Source: Ignatzschineria cameli
GTDB taxonomy: Bacteria; Pseudomonadota; Gammaproteobacteria; Cardiobacteriales; Wohlfahrtiimonadaceae
Direction of reading: 5' to 3'
Assembly (NCBI RefSeq): GCF_003121895.1
Contig: NZ_QEWW01000006.1
Span: 1-64,000, forward strand
DNA: 64,000 bases
Shown piece after piece: positions 36,065 to 46,568 of this stretch (position 1 is its first letter; every line of letters begins with the position of its first letter). Below the pieces are notes generated by a model that saw only the letters and a program-made list of their open reading frames with translations, was not told the DNA's origin and searched no databases. The translations under genes and the position numbers were made by a program.

Positions 36065-38380
36065 GTGAACTCAATCTCTATGAAAGAGGGGGTTGAGGAA
36101 TTTATTGCGCATGCAAAATTGGCCAAAAAATATGGCGCAGCTATTGTTGTGATGGCATTTGATGAAGATGGGCAGGCGGATAACTTAGCGCGCCGGATTG
36201 AGATCTGTTCAAAAGCGTATGACATTTTAGTCAATGAGATTCATTTCCCGGCAGAAGATATTATCTTCGACCCCAACGTCTTTGCCATTGCTACCGGTAT
36301 CTCTGAGCATAATCGTTACGGGTTAGATTTCCTTGAAGCAACAGAATGGATCCGGAAGAATTTACCCTATGTCCATATCTCTGGCGGAATCTCGAATGTC
36401 TCCTTCTCCTTTAGGGGAAACAATTTAGTCCGAGAGGCGATTCATGCTGTCTTTCTCTACCATGCGATTGCTCGCGGTTTATCGATGGGTATTGTTAATG
36501 CAGGGCAACTTGCGATCTATGAAGATATTCCGCAAGAGCTACGTGATGGGATTGAAGATGTTCTCTTCGACAGAGATCCGGGCGCAAGTGAGCGTCTTTT
36601 AGAGCTTGCACAGAAGTATCAAGGGGAGGGGGCTGCGCGAAAAGAGGAGAATCTTGAATGGCGTGAGTTGCCGGTCGGTGAGCGTTTAACCTATGCATTA
36701 GTCAATGGTGTTGATAGCTATATCGAAGAGGATACTGAGCTTGCACGACAAAGCTTTTCTCGGCCTATAGAGGTGATTGAAGGCCCCTTAATGATCGGTA
36801 TGAATGTGGTGGGAGATCTCTTTGGTGAAGGAAAGATGTTTCTGCCACAGGTGGTGAAATCAGCGCGGGTGATGAAGCGTGCGGTAGCTTACTTAATTCC
36901 CTTTATTGAGGAAGAGAAGAAAAAGTTTGGCGATATGAGTCAGTCAAATGGCAAAATCTTGATGGCAACGGTCAAAGGGGATGTTCACGATATTGGGAAG
37001 AATATTGTCGGCGTTGTGTTGCAGTGTAATAACTTTGAGGTGATCGATATGGGGGTGATGGTTCCAACCCCGGCGATTATTGAGAAAGCACTTGAAGAGC
37101 AGGTGGATGTGATTGGACTCTCCGGTTTAATTACGCCTTCGCTTGAGGAGATGGTGGGTTTTGCTAAAGAGATGGAGCGGCGCGGCTTAGATATTCCCAT
37201 CATGATTGGTGGGGCAACAACTTCGCTAGCGCATACGGCAGTTCGGATTGCACCACAATATAGCCATACCGTTGTTCATGTGCGTGATGCTTCCCGCTCT
37301 GTTGGAGTTGCGCAATCTCTCATTAGTCCAGAATTGCGTGAGCCATTTATGCAGGAGGTGAAGGAAGATTATGAAAAGCGCCGGATTGCCTATCTCGAGC
37401 GGCAGCGCGATATTAAGCTGATTCCCTTTAAAGCTGCGGTCGATAATAAGATGCAGCTCTCCTTCGATGCCATTGTTAAGCCGGCGAAGTTGGGAATTTA
37501 TCAATTTGAAGTTCCATTAGAAGATCTTGTAGAGACGATCGATTGGACCCCCTTTTTCGCTTCCTGGCAATTGCGTGGGAAGTTCCCAAAATTATTAGAA
37601 GATGAAATTATTGGGGAAGAAGCGACAAAAGTCTATCAAGACGCAGAGAAGATGTTGGCAAAAATTCTCGAGGAGAAGTGGCTAACAGCGAAAGCTGTTG
37701 TCGGACTATTTCCTGCAAAAAATGCAGGTGAAAGTACAGTTTTATTTACAGATGATACTCGTACAGAAGAACTTGCACGTTTGCATCATCTGCGTCAACA
37801 GACAGAGCGACCCAATGAGATGCCGAATCGCTCTCTTGCTGATTTTATCGGTGAAGAGGATTATATCGGCGCATTTGCCTGTACGGCAGGTATCGGCATT
37901 GAACCCTATATTGAGGCATTTGAAGCTGATCATGATGATTACAGTGCGATTATGCTCAAAGCGCTTGCCGATCGTTTCGCAGAGAGTTTAGCGGAATATC
38001 TCCATAAATTGGTGCGGAAAGAGTATTGGGGCTATGCAAAGGAGGAAGCGCTAGATAATGAGGCATTGATTCGTGAGGAGTATCGCGGTATTCGTCCGGC
38101 GCCTGGTTACCCAGCTTGTCCTGAACATACGGAGAAAGCGACCTTATGGGAACTTCTCAGCCCCGATCAGCGGATCGGCCTAGAGATCACCGATAGTTTT
38201 GCGATGTATCCACAAGCGGCAGTGTCCGGCTGGTACTTTGCTCATCCTGAAGCGCACTATTTTGGTGTGGGTAAAATTGGTCGAGATCAGGTTGAAGATT
38301 ATGCCAAACGAAAAGGTTGGGATCTGAAAGAGGCAGAAAAGTGGCTCGCCCCCAATTTGGGGTATGAGCCGGAAGAATAA
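36065..38380 (+). pseudogene. metH: 5'-truncated cobalamin-dependent methionine synthase
   Basis: MetH moves a methyl group from 5-methyl-THF to homocysteine through cobalamin. This 771-codon frame starts at [13 protein letters not shown], inside the folate barrel, and matches the rest of MetH: folate part to about residue 185, cap, cobalamin domain with the axial His of GDVHDIGKN (about residue 307), and the AdoMet activation domain with [12 protein letters not shown] (about 677). E. coli MetH is 1227 aa, so about 456 N-terminal residues, with the whole homocysteine domain, are missing. An in-frame stop lies 57 bp upstream of the GTG. No promoter or ribosome site is evident and a terminator stands upstream. 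The remaining frame is undamaged, so the loss is recent. Confidence 0.92.
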
Positions 38381-38388
38381 AAGAAGTT

Positions 38389-40191
38389 TTATTTTTTTTG
38401 TTTGATGTATTGGATGAGCAGAGTTGTTGTTTCTTTTCTTTCAAAAGTCTTACGATCTAGAACATAGTCTATATTATGTGTTTTTAGGCACTCTTTAATT
38501 ATGTTAAGACACTGCATAATTAAAGAGTTGCATTTTTCCTCATCAAGTAATTTTTTTTCAATTTTTTTACTAGCTTCTTCAGAGTGTCTATCAATTTTTT
38601 TATAGATTAAATTATGGTCACATAACAGATATTTTAAAAGCATCATTAAATGCCAGCGTGCTCTTCTTGCTTTTTTACCTTCTTCATTTGTTCTTATGAA
38701 TCTATCAACTCTGTACCAAGCAAGTCCACTGACATAATAGGTATTTAGAAAAGCGAGATGATTATCTTGGAATAATGAACCTCGCGTACTTCTTTCAACC
38801 TTGCCGTATTGCCCTGAAACCTCATCTGGCAAATCTAAGAACATAGCAGAAGTTGATTTGATTTGGAGAGGAATAGTTATAATCTTTGTTTTCTGAACAT
38901 TATCATCTCTAAATTGCTCGGTTCTCCTTTCATAGAATAGATCAAAATTATTAGATTTTTTCTTGGTTTCATAATATTGCTCAATGGCTTTTTGTATAGA
39001 ACTTAGGGCCGCTAATTGTTCAGGTTTTAATGTAGTTTGACTATTAGTAGCTTTGATTATTGAAGACTTTGTTTCTTCATCTTCAGTCGCGATGAATCGA
39101 ATAGGTAAATAAATATCTTCAGAATTATTATGGATATCATTTAATACTTCAAAAATCACATTACTTGTTTGGCAACCATTAACTATTTGATAGTTTTTTA
39201 AACTTAGCTCTTCCGAACTGAGGTTAATTTCGTCTGCAATTACAGTAATTCCATTGTTTAACATGCCAAATAGGTATGCTCTATCTCCTGTGATTTGTTC
39301 TTTCATCGTAGCATTCACCTCGATTTTTTCATCGGATCCTAGGTAATAACGAATATTATCATCAAAAATATGTCTTCTTAATACCTTGTTTCCATCGATA
39401 TCTTCGGTCAGAATTTTAATAAACTCAGTTAATTGAATTAATCCATAGTAACCATTTTTTACTTTATTGCTTTGGTCTTTTGGATAAGCTAGTGGTGTTT
39501 TAGCCATTTTGATGACTACTTCTAATTCAGTATTCAGTTTAGAATTTAAAGTCATAATTTCTTGTATTCCTATAAAATTTATTTTTTTTATAGGTTCAAA
39601 TAAATTTAAATCATTAATATCTTGTATGGATTGTCCTATTGTATGAGAAAGGTGAGGATCTTTAAGGTCTATGTTGTTGGCAGATAAGGTAATATAAAAG
39701 GTATTAAGTTTGGGTTGACCTTTAAATCTTGTTGCTTTGCTGAATATAAATTTTGCAATTTCCCAAAACTCTTGAAGTTCAAGTATGTTACATTTCACCG
39801 AAGAAAAATCAAAAAAGCGACGAATGGATGATAGGAAGTCAGTAATACTGTGCCGATCAAATTTAGGGGATGTTTTTGATTGTATGAAATAAAAGCTGAC
39901 ATCAAATTTTTTTACTTCATCTAATATATATTCGACATCTGAGATGCTCGTTATTAATTTATCAGCTACAAAGATTGCTATACCATCAATCCCAATAGCA
40001 GAACCTGTTTCCATGTCTAGATAAGAAGCATTTGGATCGTTACAATAGACAGACAATACTAAGTTATTTATGTAGTCTTCAAAGACTTTATGAGCATCTA
40101 TTTCTCCATTTGATTCGATTTCATATTGCTTACTGAATTCTTCGACATAAGAGTTTATTATAGGATGCGAAATTGTTTTTTTGTTTGACAT
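38389..40191 (-). CDS. AIPR-family abortive phage infection protein
   Basis: A 600-aa protein of the AIPR family (PF10592 type). The central FGMLNNGITVIADEI and NYQIVNGCQTSNVIFE are the family's strongest signature (NGIT and VNGCQT), and the N-terminal third (YFIQSKTSPKFDR) resembles the QxK edge of a PD-(D/E)XK fold. Such proteins act in phage defence, some as single genes. The region is markedly richer in A+T than its neighbours, which suggests acquisition. It ends 8 bp from the metH stop. TAGGAAAC before the ATG serves as a weak ribosome site. Confidence 0.87.
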   Translation of the reverse strand: MSNKKTISHPIINSYVEEFSKQYEIESNGEIDAHKVFEDYINNLVLSVYCNDPNASYLDMETGSAIGIDGIAIFVADKLITSISDVEYILDEVKKFDVSFYFIQSKTSPKFDRHSITDFLSSIRRFFDFSSVKCNILELQEFWEIAKFIFSKATRFKGQPKLNTFYITLSANNIDLKDPHLSHTIGQSIQDINDLNLFEPIKKINFIGIQEIMTLNSKLNTELEVVIKMAKTPLAYPKDQSNKVKNGYYGLIQLTEFIKILTEDIDGNKVLRRHIFDDNIRYYLGSDEKIEVNATMKEQITGDRAYLFGMLNNGITVIADEINLSSEELSLKNYQIVNGCQTSNVIFEVLNDIHNNSEDIYLPIRFIATEDEETKSSIIKATNSQTTLKPEQLAALSSIQKAIEQYYETKKKSNNFDLFYERRTEQFRDDNVQKTKIITIPLQIKSTSAMFLDLPDEVSGQYGKVERSTRGSLFQDNHLAFLNTYYVSGLAWYRVDRFIRTNEEGKKARRARWHLMMLLKYLLCDHNLIYKKIDRHSEEASKKIEKKLLDEEKCNSLIMQCLNIIKECLKTHNIDYVLDRKTFERKETTTLLIQYIKQKK

Positions 40192-41416
40192 TTTTAGTTT
40201 CCTATGTAAGTCAATTATATTGAATAATGTAGAATATTGTTAACGATATACGGTTTCAATTAAATTTATGCGTATGCTAAAGCATCATTACTGATATAGC
40301 TAGTTTTTGGTTTATTCATAATATGAGTTACTAAGCCTCTGAAGCACTTTAATTTCGTGAAAATGCTTTTTATGATGTGTTGGTTTACATGATTAATTTT
40401 TATACTATTATTTATTTCTATTATGGATACTTATATAAATTTCATTTTTCAATAAATTGATTTTAAGGTCTTTTAAGATATATCCTCGATTGCCTTGTGA
40501 GTTTTCACAGGTATCTATAATCAAATGAGTTTTACTACTATTTTCATCGGCTTTTTAGCAGTTAGAATTTTTCGTTTCAGCTTTACTTTGGAATATAAAC
40601 TATCTTAATTTACAACTTGATTCATCATTTAATATCTTTAAAAACAATATTATGTATTTCAAAGTAGTTTGGTAATATTGTTATGGATAGCCAGTTGTTA
40701 GAAGATATAAGATTCTGGTGAAAACATTTCTTAAATTAGGTTTGTAATAGATATTTCTAGAAAAATAGGTTTTAGTTTCAACCAAAACTTGTCATTAAGT
40801 AATGTTTGAAGCATAAGAATAGAGCGTTAGCATTTTTTTGGCGATTATATTTTATCATTCTCTATTTTTTTACTTCAAATGTTCAACAGCCCCTAATATT
40901 TCCTCCTCAACTTTTTTGATCTAAGATCGCAAATTTTGTCTAAATATTGCGCAGAGAATTCAGCAACCCTTTTAATACCATCATTAAAAGTGATGTAGTT
41001 AGGCATAAATAGGAGTTTTTCTCATTTATTCATCACAAAAAATGATCAATAGGGGGAGAAGGTATAGCGTTAGCTCTATTTGAGGCATTGAAAAGGAGCA
41101 TTCTTGCACCTTAAAGGGAGGAGGCTTATACAGCAATGAGATTTTATATCTAATTAATATTTTTAATGAGATGCCCTAATTATAGAGAAAATATTAATTA
41201 CAAATAGAAATCGAGCCTCGCTATCCTATTTTCAGATTAAGATTTTCAAGTTTTTAAACTTTATTGAATCTTATTGAATAATATCAGAGGCTTTTTTAGG
41301 GTTTGCGACTGATATTTCCAACAGATAGGTATTTGAATGAACTTCCCTAATGAGGAGCGATACCTTAGAAGCAATTCGTGGGTTCATTATCAGATATCTA
41401 CCTAATAAGGAGATTT
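40192..41416. other. AT-rich gene-poor region beside the AIPR gene
   Basis: About 1.2 kb with no accepted gene. On the minus strand two short frames are coding-like but unassigned: near 40430-40560 (SSKTHLIIDTCENSQGNRGY) and 40893-41006, a 37-codon frame from ATG (MPNYITFNDGIKRVAEFSAQ). Both may be remnants of genes carried with the AIPR island. The proP promoter lies at the right end. Confidence 0.45.
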
Positions 41417-42901
41417 ATGACAAACACGAAAAAACACCAACCGATGGAGTTGAGTGATATTACGATCGTTAAGAACGATCAATTTACCAAGGCAATTACC
41501 GCCGCTGCGCTCGGTAATGCCATTGAATGGTTTGATTTTGGGGTCTACGGCTTCTTAGCCTATGTGCTCGGAAAGGTCTTCTTTCCAGATGCTTCCCCTG
41601 GCGTACAGCTAGTGGCATCATTAGCCACCTTCTCCGTTCCCTTCTTAGTTCGCCCTATTGGTGGTGTATTCTTCGGGGTTTTAGGGGATAAATTTGGGCG
41701 AAAGAAGATTCTTGCTATCACCATTATCATTATGTCGGTGAGTACCTTTGCCATCGGTCTGATCCCCTCCTATGCCACTATTGGTATCTGGGCACCGATT
41801 CTGCTCTTAATTGCTAAATTAGCGCAAGGCTTCTCCGTAGGTGGCGAATATACGGGCGCGGCGATCTTTGTTGCGGAGTATGCTCCCGATAGTCGCCGTG
41901 GATTTTTAAGTAGCTGGCTCGATTTTGGTTCAATCTCGGGATTTGTTCTAGGTGCCGGTGTTGTCGTCTTGATCACAACGTTATTAGGAGATGCCCGTTT
42001 TGAGGAGTGGGGTTGGAGAATTCCCTTCTTTATTGCCGGACCTTTAGGAATTTTAGGCATGTATCTGCGCCATGCACTCGATGAGACGCCTACCTACTTA
42101 AAGCATAGTGAGAGTATTGAAGCGAAGCCGGTAGAGAAAGAATCTCTCTTAACCGTACTTCGTAATAATACAAAGAGTATTCTATTGAGTGTGGGGATCG
42201 TTATTTTAACTAACGTGACCTACTATATGTTGCTCACCTATATGCCGAGTTATCTCTCATTTAGTTTAGGCTATAGTGCGGACCATGGCGTCTTAATCAT
42301 TATTGCTATTATGATCGGGATTCTCTTTGTCCAACCTATTGTTGGTCTATTGAGTGACCGTTTTGGTCGAAAAGTCTTTATTAAAATCGGTAGTGTCGGA
42401 ATGTTGATTGGGGCGATTCCCGCCTTTTATCTTATCAATACCGGTAATGTGGGATTAATCTTTTTAGGTTTAGTCTTCCTAGCATTAATGTTGAGCTGTT
42501 TTACTGGGGTGATGGCCTCTATTTTACCGGCGATTTTCCCTACGAAGGTTCGCTATAGCGCGATGGCAACGGCGTTTAATATCTCTGTTTTAGTAGCAGG
42601 ATTTACACCCACCCTAACGGCTTGGTTGATTGAGTTAACGAATAATCTCTATGTGCCGGCATTTTATCTAATGGTAACGGCCTTAGTGGGGATTATTCTC
42701 ACGTTCAATATGAAAGAGACAGCAAATCGACCATTACGAGGTGAGACACCAATTGCATCGGATCGTAGCGAAGCTAGAGAGATTCTCCAAGCCCATTATG
42801 ATCGCATTGAGAGTCGTATCGAGAGTATTGATGAAGAGATTGAGCGACTGCAGAAGCGTCGAGAGCGTCTTATCGATCAACATCCGGAGATCGATGGATA
42901 G
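41417..42901 (+). CDS. proP: Proline/glycine betaine:H+ symporter ProP-like
   Basis: A 494-aa MHS-family transporter that takes up osmoprotectants with protons. FTKAITAAALGNAIEWFDFG, GVLGDKFGRKK and GGEYTGAAIFVAEYAPD match ProP. The C-terminal tail from about residue 455 is a heptad-patterned coiled coil (HYDRIESRIESIDEEIERLQ), the hallmark of osmosensing ProP. The ATG at 41417 has AAGGAGA upstream; an earlier ATG adds 13 residues that include the ribosome site. Confidence 0.92.
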   Translation: MTNTKKHQPMELSDITIVKNDQFTKAITAAALGNAIEWFDFGVYGFLAYVLGKVFFPDASPGVQLVASLATFSVPFLVRPIGGVFFGVLGDKFGRKKILAITIIIMSVSTFAIGLIPSYATIGIWAPILLLIAKLAQGFSVGGEYTGAAIFVAEYAPDSRRGFLSSWLDFGSISGFVLGAGVVVLITTLLGDARFEEWGWRIPFFIAGPLGILGMYLRHALDETPTYLKHSESIEAKPVEKESLLTVLRNNTKSILLSVGIVILTNVTYYMLLTYMPSYLSFSLGYSADHGVLIIIAIMIGILFVQPIVGLLSDRFGRKVFIKIGSVGMLIGAIPAFYLINTGNVGLIFLGLVFLALMLSCFTGVMASILPAIFPTKVRYSAMATAFNISVLVAGFTPTLTAWLIELTNNLYVPAFYLMVTALVGIILTFNMKETANRPLRGETPIASDRSEAREILQAHYDRIESRIESIDEEIERLQKRRERLIDQHPEIDG

Positions 42902-42970
42902 ATTCATACTTTCTGATGCTTTGATGTGGGGAGACTCCATCAAATAGAACCTCAATAAAAGTCCAATAAA

Positions 42971-43016
42971 AACCCCAAAGTTGAAGCATGATCACTTCTT
43001 CTTTGGGGTTTTTTAT
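42971..43016 (+). terminator. proP terminator
   Basis: AACCCCAAAG at 42971-42980 pairs with CTTTGGGGTT at 43001-43010, followed by T; A-rich on the other side, so it may serve both strands. Confidence 0.88.
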
Positions 43017-43040
43017 GTTCATTTTATAGAACTACACTTC

Positions 43041-43096
43041 TTGATTCATTGATTCATTGATTCATTGATTCATTGATTCATTGATTCATTGATTTA
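43041..43096. repeat. 8-bp tandem repeat (TTGATTCA)7
   Basis: Seven direct copies of TTGATTCA, the last with one change, between the proP terminator and the mgtE stop. Such an octamer tract can vary in copy number by slippage. Confidence 0.9.
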
Positions 43097-43167
43097 TTAA
43101 GAAGTGTGAGTTCATAAGTATCTATAGCTTTGCTTCTCTTCTAACGATTAGCGCCATTTACAGAGGA

Positions 43168-44574
43168 TCAACCCACTGTCGCTGCCGCTTCTACTAATAG
43201 ATCACTTAGGAACCAGTAGGCGAAGCCGAAATAGATCACAACGCCGAGGAAATCCATAATGGAGGTGAGCATCGGGGAGCTGAGAGTTGCCGGGTCAACA
43301 TTGAAGCGTTTAGCGATAAAGGGCAACATAATGCCGAAAAGGCCACCCATAAAGGTCACGGTGATCATGGAGAAGCCTACAACCATGAGAACATTGATAC
43401 TAATCTCGCTCTTAAAGAAGAAGGCAAGAACCACTTCAACCAGCGCGACCATCAGCCCGAGAGCAAGGGCGACAGGGATCTCTTTTTTTAGAATAAACCA
43501 AAGATCTTTCCATTTGAGATGAATATCACCAAGCGCCATGGATCGAATTACTAAGGTGGCTGATTGGCTTCCGGTATTTCCGCCCATATCCACAATCGGT
43601 GCCAAGAAGGCGGCTAAAATAATTACCTCAGAGAGAATCTCCTCTTGCCGGGCAACAAAAGTACTGGTGAAGACACCAAAGATGGTAAGAATCACAAGCC
43701 AGAAGCCTCGGACGCGAAACATTCGCCAAAATCCAGAGTATTGATAATCGAGCTCAGGGCCGCTCATTGCCACGTTACCCCCAAGCTTTGCAAAGGAGCC
43801 GGCCGCCGTTTCGCGTAATTTTTCCATCGCATCTTCAATGGTGACAATCCCGATCAGATGACCATTATTATCGGTAACAGGAAGTGCTGGGAGGTCATAA
43901 CGTTCAATTAGAGCGATCGCTACTTGGCTATTTTCTGATGCTTTAGCTTGAATAACATCGGTATCCATAATATCGCGAATAAGATCGCTATCTTTAGAGA
44001 GGAGGATATCTTGTAATGAGACAACGCCGATCAGATGGCGATACTCATCGGTAATATAGATTTGGGAAAGCGCTTCTTTAGTTTGTGCATCTTGGCGAAC
44101 TTTATGCCAAATATCGGAGACCGTTCCATCTGCGGTAACGCTAACATAGTCGGCCGAAGCGATCGAACCGATACTCTCTTCCGGATAGGAGGAGAGCGTA
44201 ATAATCGCTTCTCGTTCCTCTTTTGAGAGTGTTGGCATCAAGATATCGCGTTGCTCTTTACTCAGTGTGAGATAGAGCGTTACCTGCTCATCGGAGAGGA
44301 GGCGATTAAGGAGCGATTGGAGGGTTTCGATATTGAGATGGGGAATGATTTTAACCTTCTCTTCCTCTTCAAAGTGAGGGTAGAGTTCGGCTAATTTTTC
44401 CGCCGGTAATTTTTCAATCAGCGGAATAATCAATTCGGTCGGGAAGAGCTCTAAGGCATCGGCCATATCGATCGGCTGACTGGTATCGACCAATGCTTCA
44501 AAGGCTTGATGATCATTATCTTCAATAATCGGTTGTAAGATTTGATACAGATTGTTGCTTTCGTAAGTCACCAT
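43168..44574 (-). CDS. mgtE: Magnesium transporter MgtE
   Basis: A 468-aa Mg2+ channel. N-terminal superhelical domain (about 10-135), two CBS domains (about 137-265; ISQIYITDEYRHLIGVVSL, YDLPALPVTDNNGHLIGIVT) that sense Mg2+, and five membrane helices with the pore signature PIVDMGGNTGSQSATLVIRS. Length fits the family. It is transcribed alone; no M-box riboswitch was found in the 240-bp leader. Confidence 0.95.
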   Translation of the reverse strand: MVTYESNNLYQILQPIIEDNDHQAFEALVDTSQPIDMADALELFPTELIIPLIEKLPAEKLAELYPHFEEEEKVKIIPHLNIETLQSLLNRLLSDEQVTLYLTLSKEQRDILMPTLSKEEREAIITLSSYPEESIGSIASADYVSVTADGTVSDIWHKVRQDAQTKEALSQIYITDEYRHLIGVVSLQDILLSKDSDLIRDIMDTDVIQAKASENSQVAIALIERYDLPALPVTDNNGHLIGIVTIEDAMEKLRETAAGSFAKLGGNVAMSGPELDYQYSGFWRMFRVRGFWLVILTIFGVFTSTFVARQEEILSEVIILAAFLAPIVDMGGNTGSQSATLVIRSMALGDIHLKWKDLWFILKKEIPVALALGLMVALVEVVLAFFFKSEISINVLMVVGFSMITVTFMGGLFGIMLPFIAKRFNVDPATLSSPMLTSIMDFLGVVIYFGFAYWFLSDLLVEAAATVG

Positions 44575-44825
44575 AAATAATCACTTCCTTGGAATGGGGT
44601 GAATAACATTGCTTAGAGCTAACGCGCGAAATCTATCGTTTGATGTCGATTCTCTGATTCTCAATAGAGGCGATCGGGAGGTGTAGAATGGTTACTCCCG
44701 CTAAGTTATCAAACTTTCCCCTATTTTATCATTGATTTGACTCTTTTTAGGATTTTCTCCAATCGGGACTTTGACTGGTCTTTTTATTCAATCATGAGAG
44801 TGTCTAGGTAAGAGGGTTTATGGAG

Positions 44826-45553
44826 CTGCGGGAACCGACTATTTCGTTCTTATTACATTTGCATGCCCGCAGATTGGCATCAATGATGCCGAGAATTATA
44901 GCGTTATAGTAGCGATACTTGCCGGCATGAGATTTTAGGAAGCATGCAGAAGTAATCTCCGGCACTTGATCAGCTTTTATTGATTTCAATAGATAAGAAA
45001 ATCTGCGGAGCACGCGGGAACCGACTATTTCGTTCTTATTACATTTGCATGCCCGCAGGTTGGCATCAATGATGCCGAGATGAATGCTATTTAAGTAACA
45101 ACAATGGCTAGTGATTGAAGATCATATTTGCCGGCGCGTAATCTATAGAGGTGCGCGATAGTAAGATCCGGCAATCGTTCAGCTCTTTTTATCTCAATGA
45201 ATAAGATAATCAGTGAAGCCAAGGGAACCGACTATTTCGTTCTTATTACATTTGCATGCCCGCAGATTGGCATCAATGATGCCGAGAATTATAGCGTTAT
45301 AGTAGCGATATTTGCCGGCATGAGATTTTAGGAAGCATGCAGAGGTAATCTCTGGCAACTCAATAATCTCTTTTGTGCTGATAGATTTATATCAATTTCG
45401 GTGATTGGATCATATTTGCCGGCGCGTAATCTATGAAGATGCGCGATAGTGAGATCCGGCAATCGTTCAGCTCTTTTTATTTCAATGAATAAGATAATCA
45501 GTGGAGTCACGGGAACTGACTAATTTGCTCTTATTGCATTCACATGCCCGCCG
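44826..45553 (-). repeat. 47-bp palindrome cluster 6 (eight elements)
   Basis: The largest cluster: A 44826-44872, B 44919-44965, A 45012-45058, B 45128-45174, A 45219-45265, B 45312-45358, B 45416-45462, A 45507-45553. All span 47 bp. The first six alternate strictly. They fill the gap between mgtE and the nitroreductase terminator; no gene is seen there. Confidence 0.88.
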
Positions 45554-45565
45554 GTAAGAAAGCAC

Positions 45566-45591
45566 AAAAAAGGAGGGAATTCCCTCCTTTT
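45566..45591. terminator. Nitroreductase terminator
   Basis: The palindrome AAAAGGAGGGAATTCCCTCC with flanking A and T runs; a bidirectional rho-independent end just past the gene's stop. Confidence 0.85.
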
Positions 45592-45627
45592 CATGCATAG
45601 TTGATACTTTGTGGTTAATTTTGGCGC

Positions 45628-46224
45628 TTAACCGAAGACTTTAAAGCGTGCGGCTGTATCGATATAGGCTTTAGGATCTGCTTCTGTTTCGATAGAGCCA
45701 AAAGGCATCTGTGCTTTTAGCGCCCATTTTGCAGGAAGATCCCATTCTGCCTTCACTGCTGCTTCAATCAGCTCATTATAGTGCTGTAAAGAGGCACCGA
45801 TATTGACTTCTGCCAGAGCAAGCCAAACCGCATATGCCGTAATTCCATGCGCCTGTTCAGACCATTTAGGGAAATTAGCAGCATAAGCTGAGAACTGCTC
45901 TTGAAGATCTTCAACAACTTGTTGATCTTCAAAGTAGAGAATCGTTCCTGCACCGGCAGCAAAGCTCTTAATTTTAGCCTCTGTAGCGGCAAAGTTATCA
46001 GCAGGAACGATCGCTCTTAATGCCTCTAACGTGATGTCCCATAACTTTTGATGCGCATGATCATGTAGTAATACAACGCGAGAACTTTGGGAGTTAAAAG
46101 CAGAAGGCGTATCTTTCGTCACACGTTCAACTAATTGATTAATCTCCTCTTTTGTTTGAGGAAGATTGTTGCCAAGGTGATAGATTGTCCGACGTTTTTC
46201 AACAAGTGAGGTAAAGTTTTGCAT
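45628..46224 (-). CDS. Nitroreductase family protein
   Basis: A 198-aa flavoprotein of the nitroreductase fold, in the small group with Bacillus YdgI and yeast Frm2/Hbn1. RRTIYHLGNNLP opens it, PSAFNSQSSRVVLLHDHAHQ is the FMN/partner region, and SLQHYNELIEAAVKAEW with QMPFGSIETEADPK is the typical C-terminus. It would reduce nitro-aromatics or quinones with NAD(P)H; the natural substrate is unknown. Divergent from a LysR gene, which likely controls it. Confidence 0.88.
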   Translation of the reverse strand: MQNFTSLVEKRRTIYHLGNNLPQTKEEINQLVERVTKDTPSAFNSQSSRVVLLHDHAHQKLWDITLEALRAIVPADNFAATEAKIKSFAAGAGTILYFEDQQVVEDLQEQFSAYAANFPKWSEQAHGITAYAVWLALAEVNIGASLQHYNELIEAAVKAEWDLPAKWALKAQMPFGSIETEADPKAYIDTAARFKVFG

Positions 46225-46568
46225 AAGTTAATTCCTTTTATTGATCGATTGTGATCTGTTTTTGTTATCTTTTTAGCTCAATGATCGCGCTTTTTAGACC
46301 ATCCTTAACTCTATTGCTCAATAGACTTTGCATTTGAGGCACAATGTTAAAGATCATTTATAAAGCACTTCTCTTAAGCTTCATCACTATCATAGAAGCT
46401 AATCCCCCTTTTGACTACAGAGGAGAAGAAAATCTTTAATGCCTAGCAGGCACAAATAGAGTGATGATAATGTAAAATGGAAGTTATAGTTAGTTAGTCA
46501 GTCATGGGCAGATGCATTACGCACTGTGATGATGAAGATCGATTGATTCAAGATAGCGCTCGGGAGAG
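46225..46568. promoter_or_regulatory. Divergent nitroreductase/LysR control region
   Basis: A 344-bp region with no gene. TGCCT at 46440-46444 and AGGCA at 46448-46452 form a short inverted repeat that could belong to a LysR-type site; no firm promoter assigned. Confidence 0.4.

Noticed and set aside
40893..41006. A 37-codon minus-strand frame as a real small gene
   Set aside because: The codon pattern looks coding but there is no ribosome site and no family match, so it is mentioned only as a possible remnant.
44575..44820. Possible Mg2+ riboswitch before mgtE
   Set aside because: I looked for the M-box conserved segments on the minus strand and did not find them.
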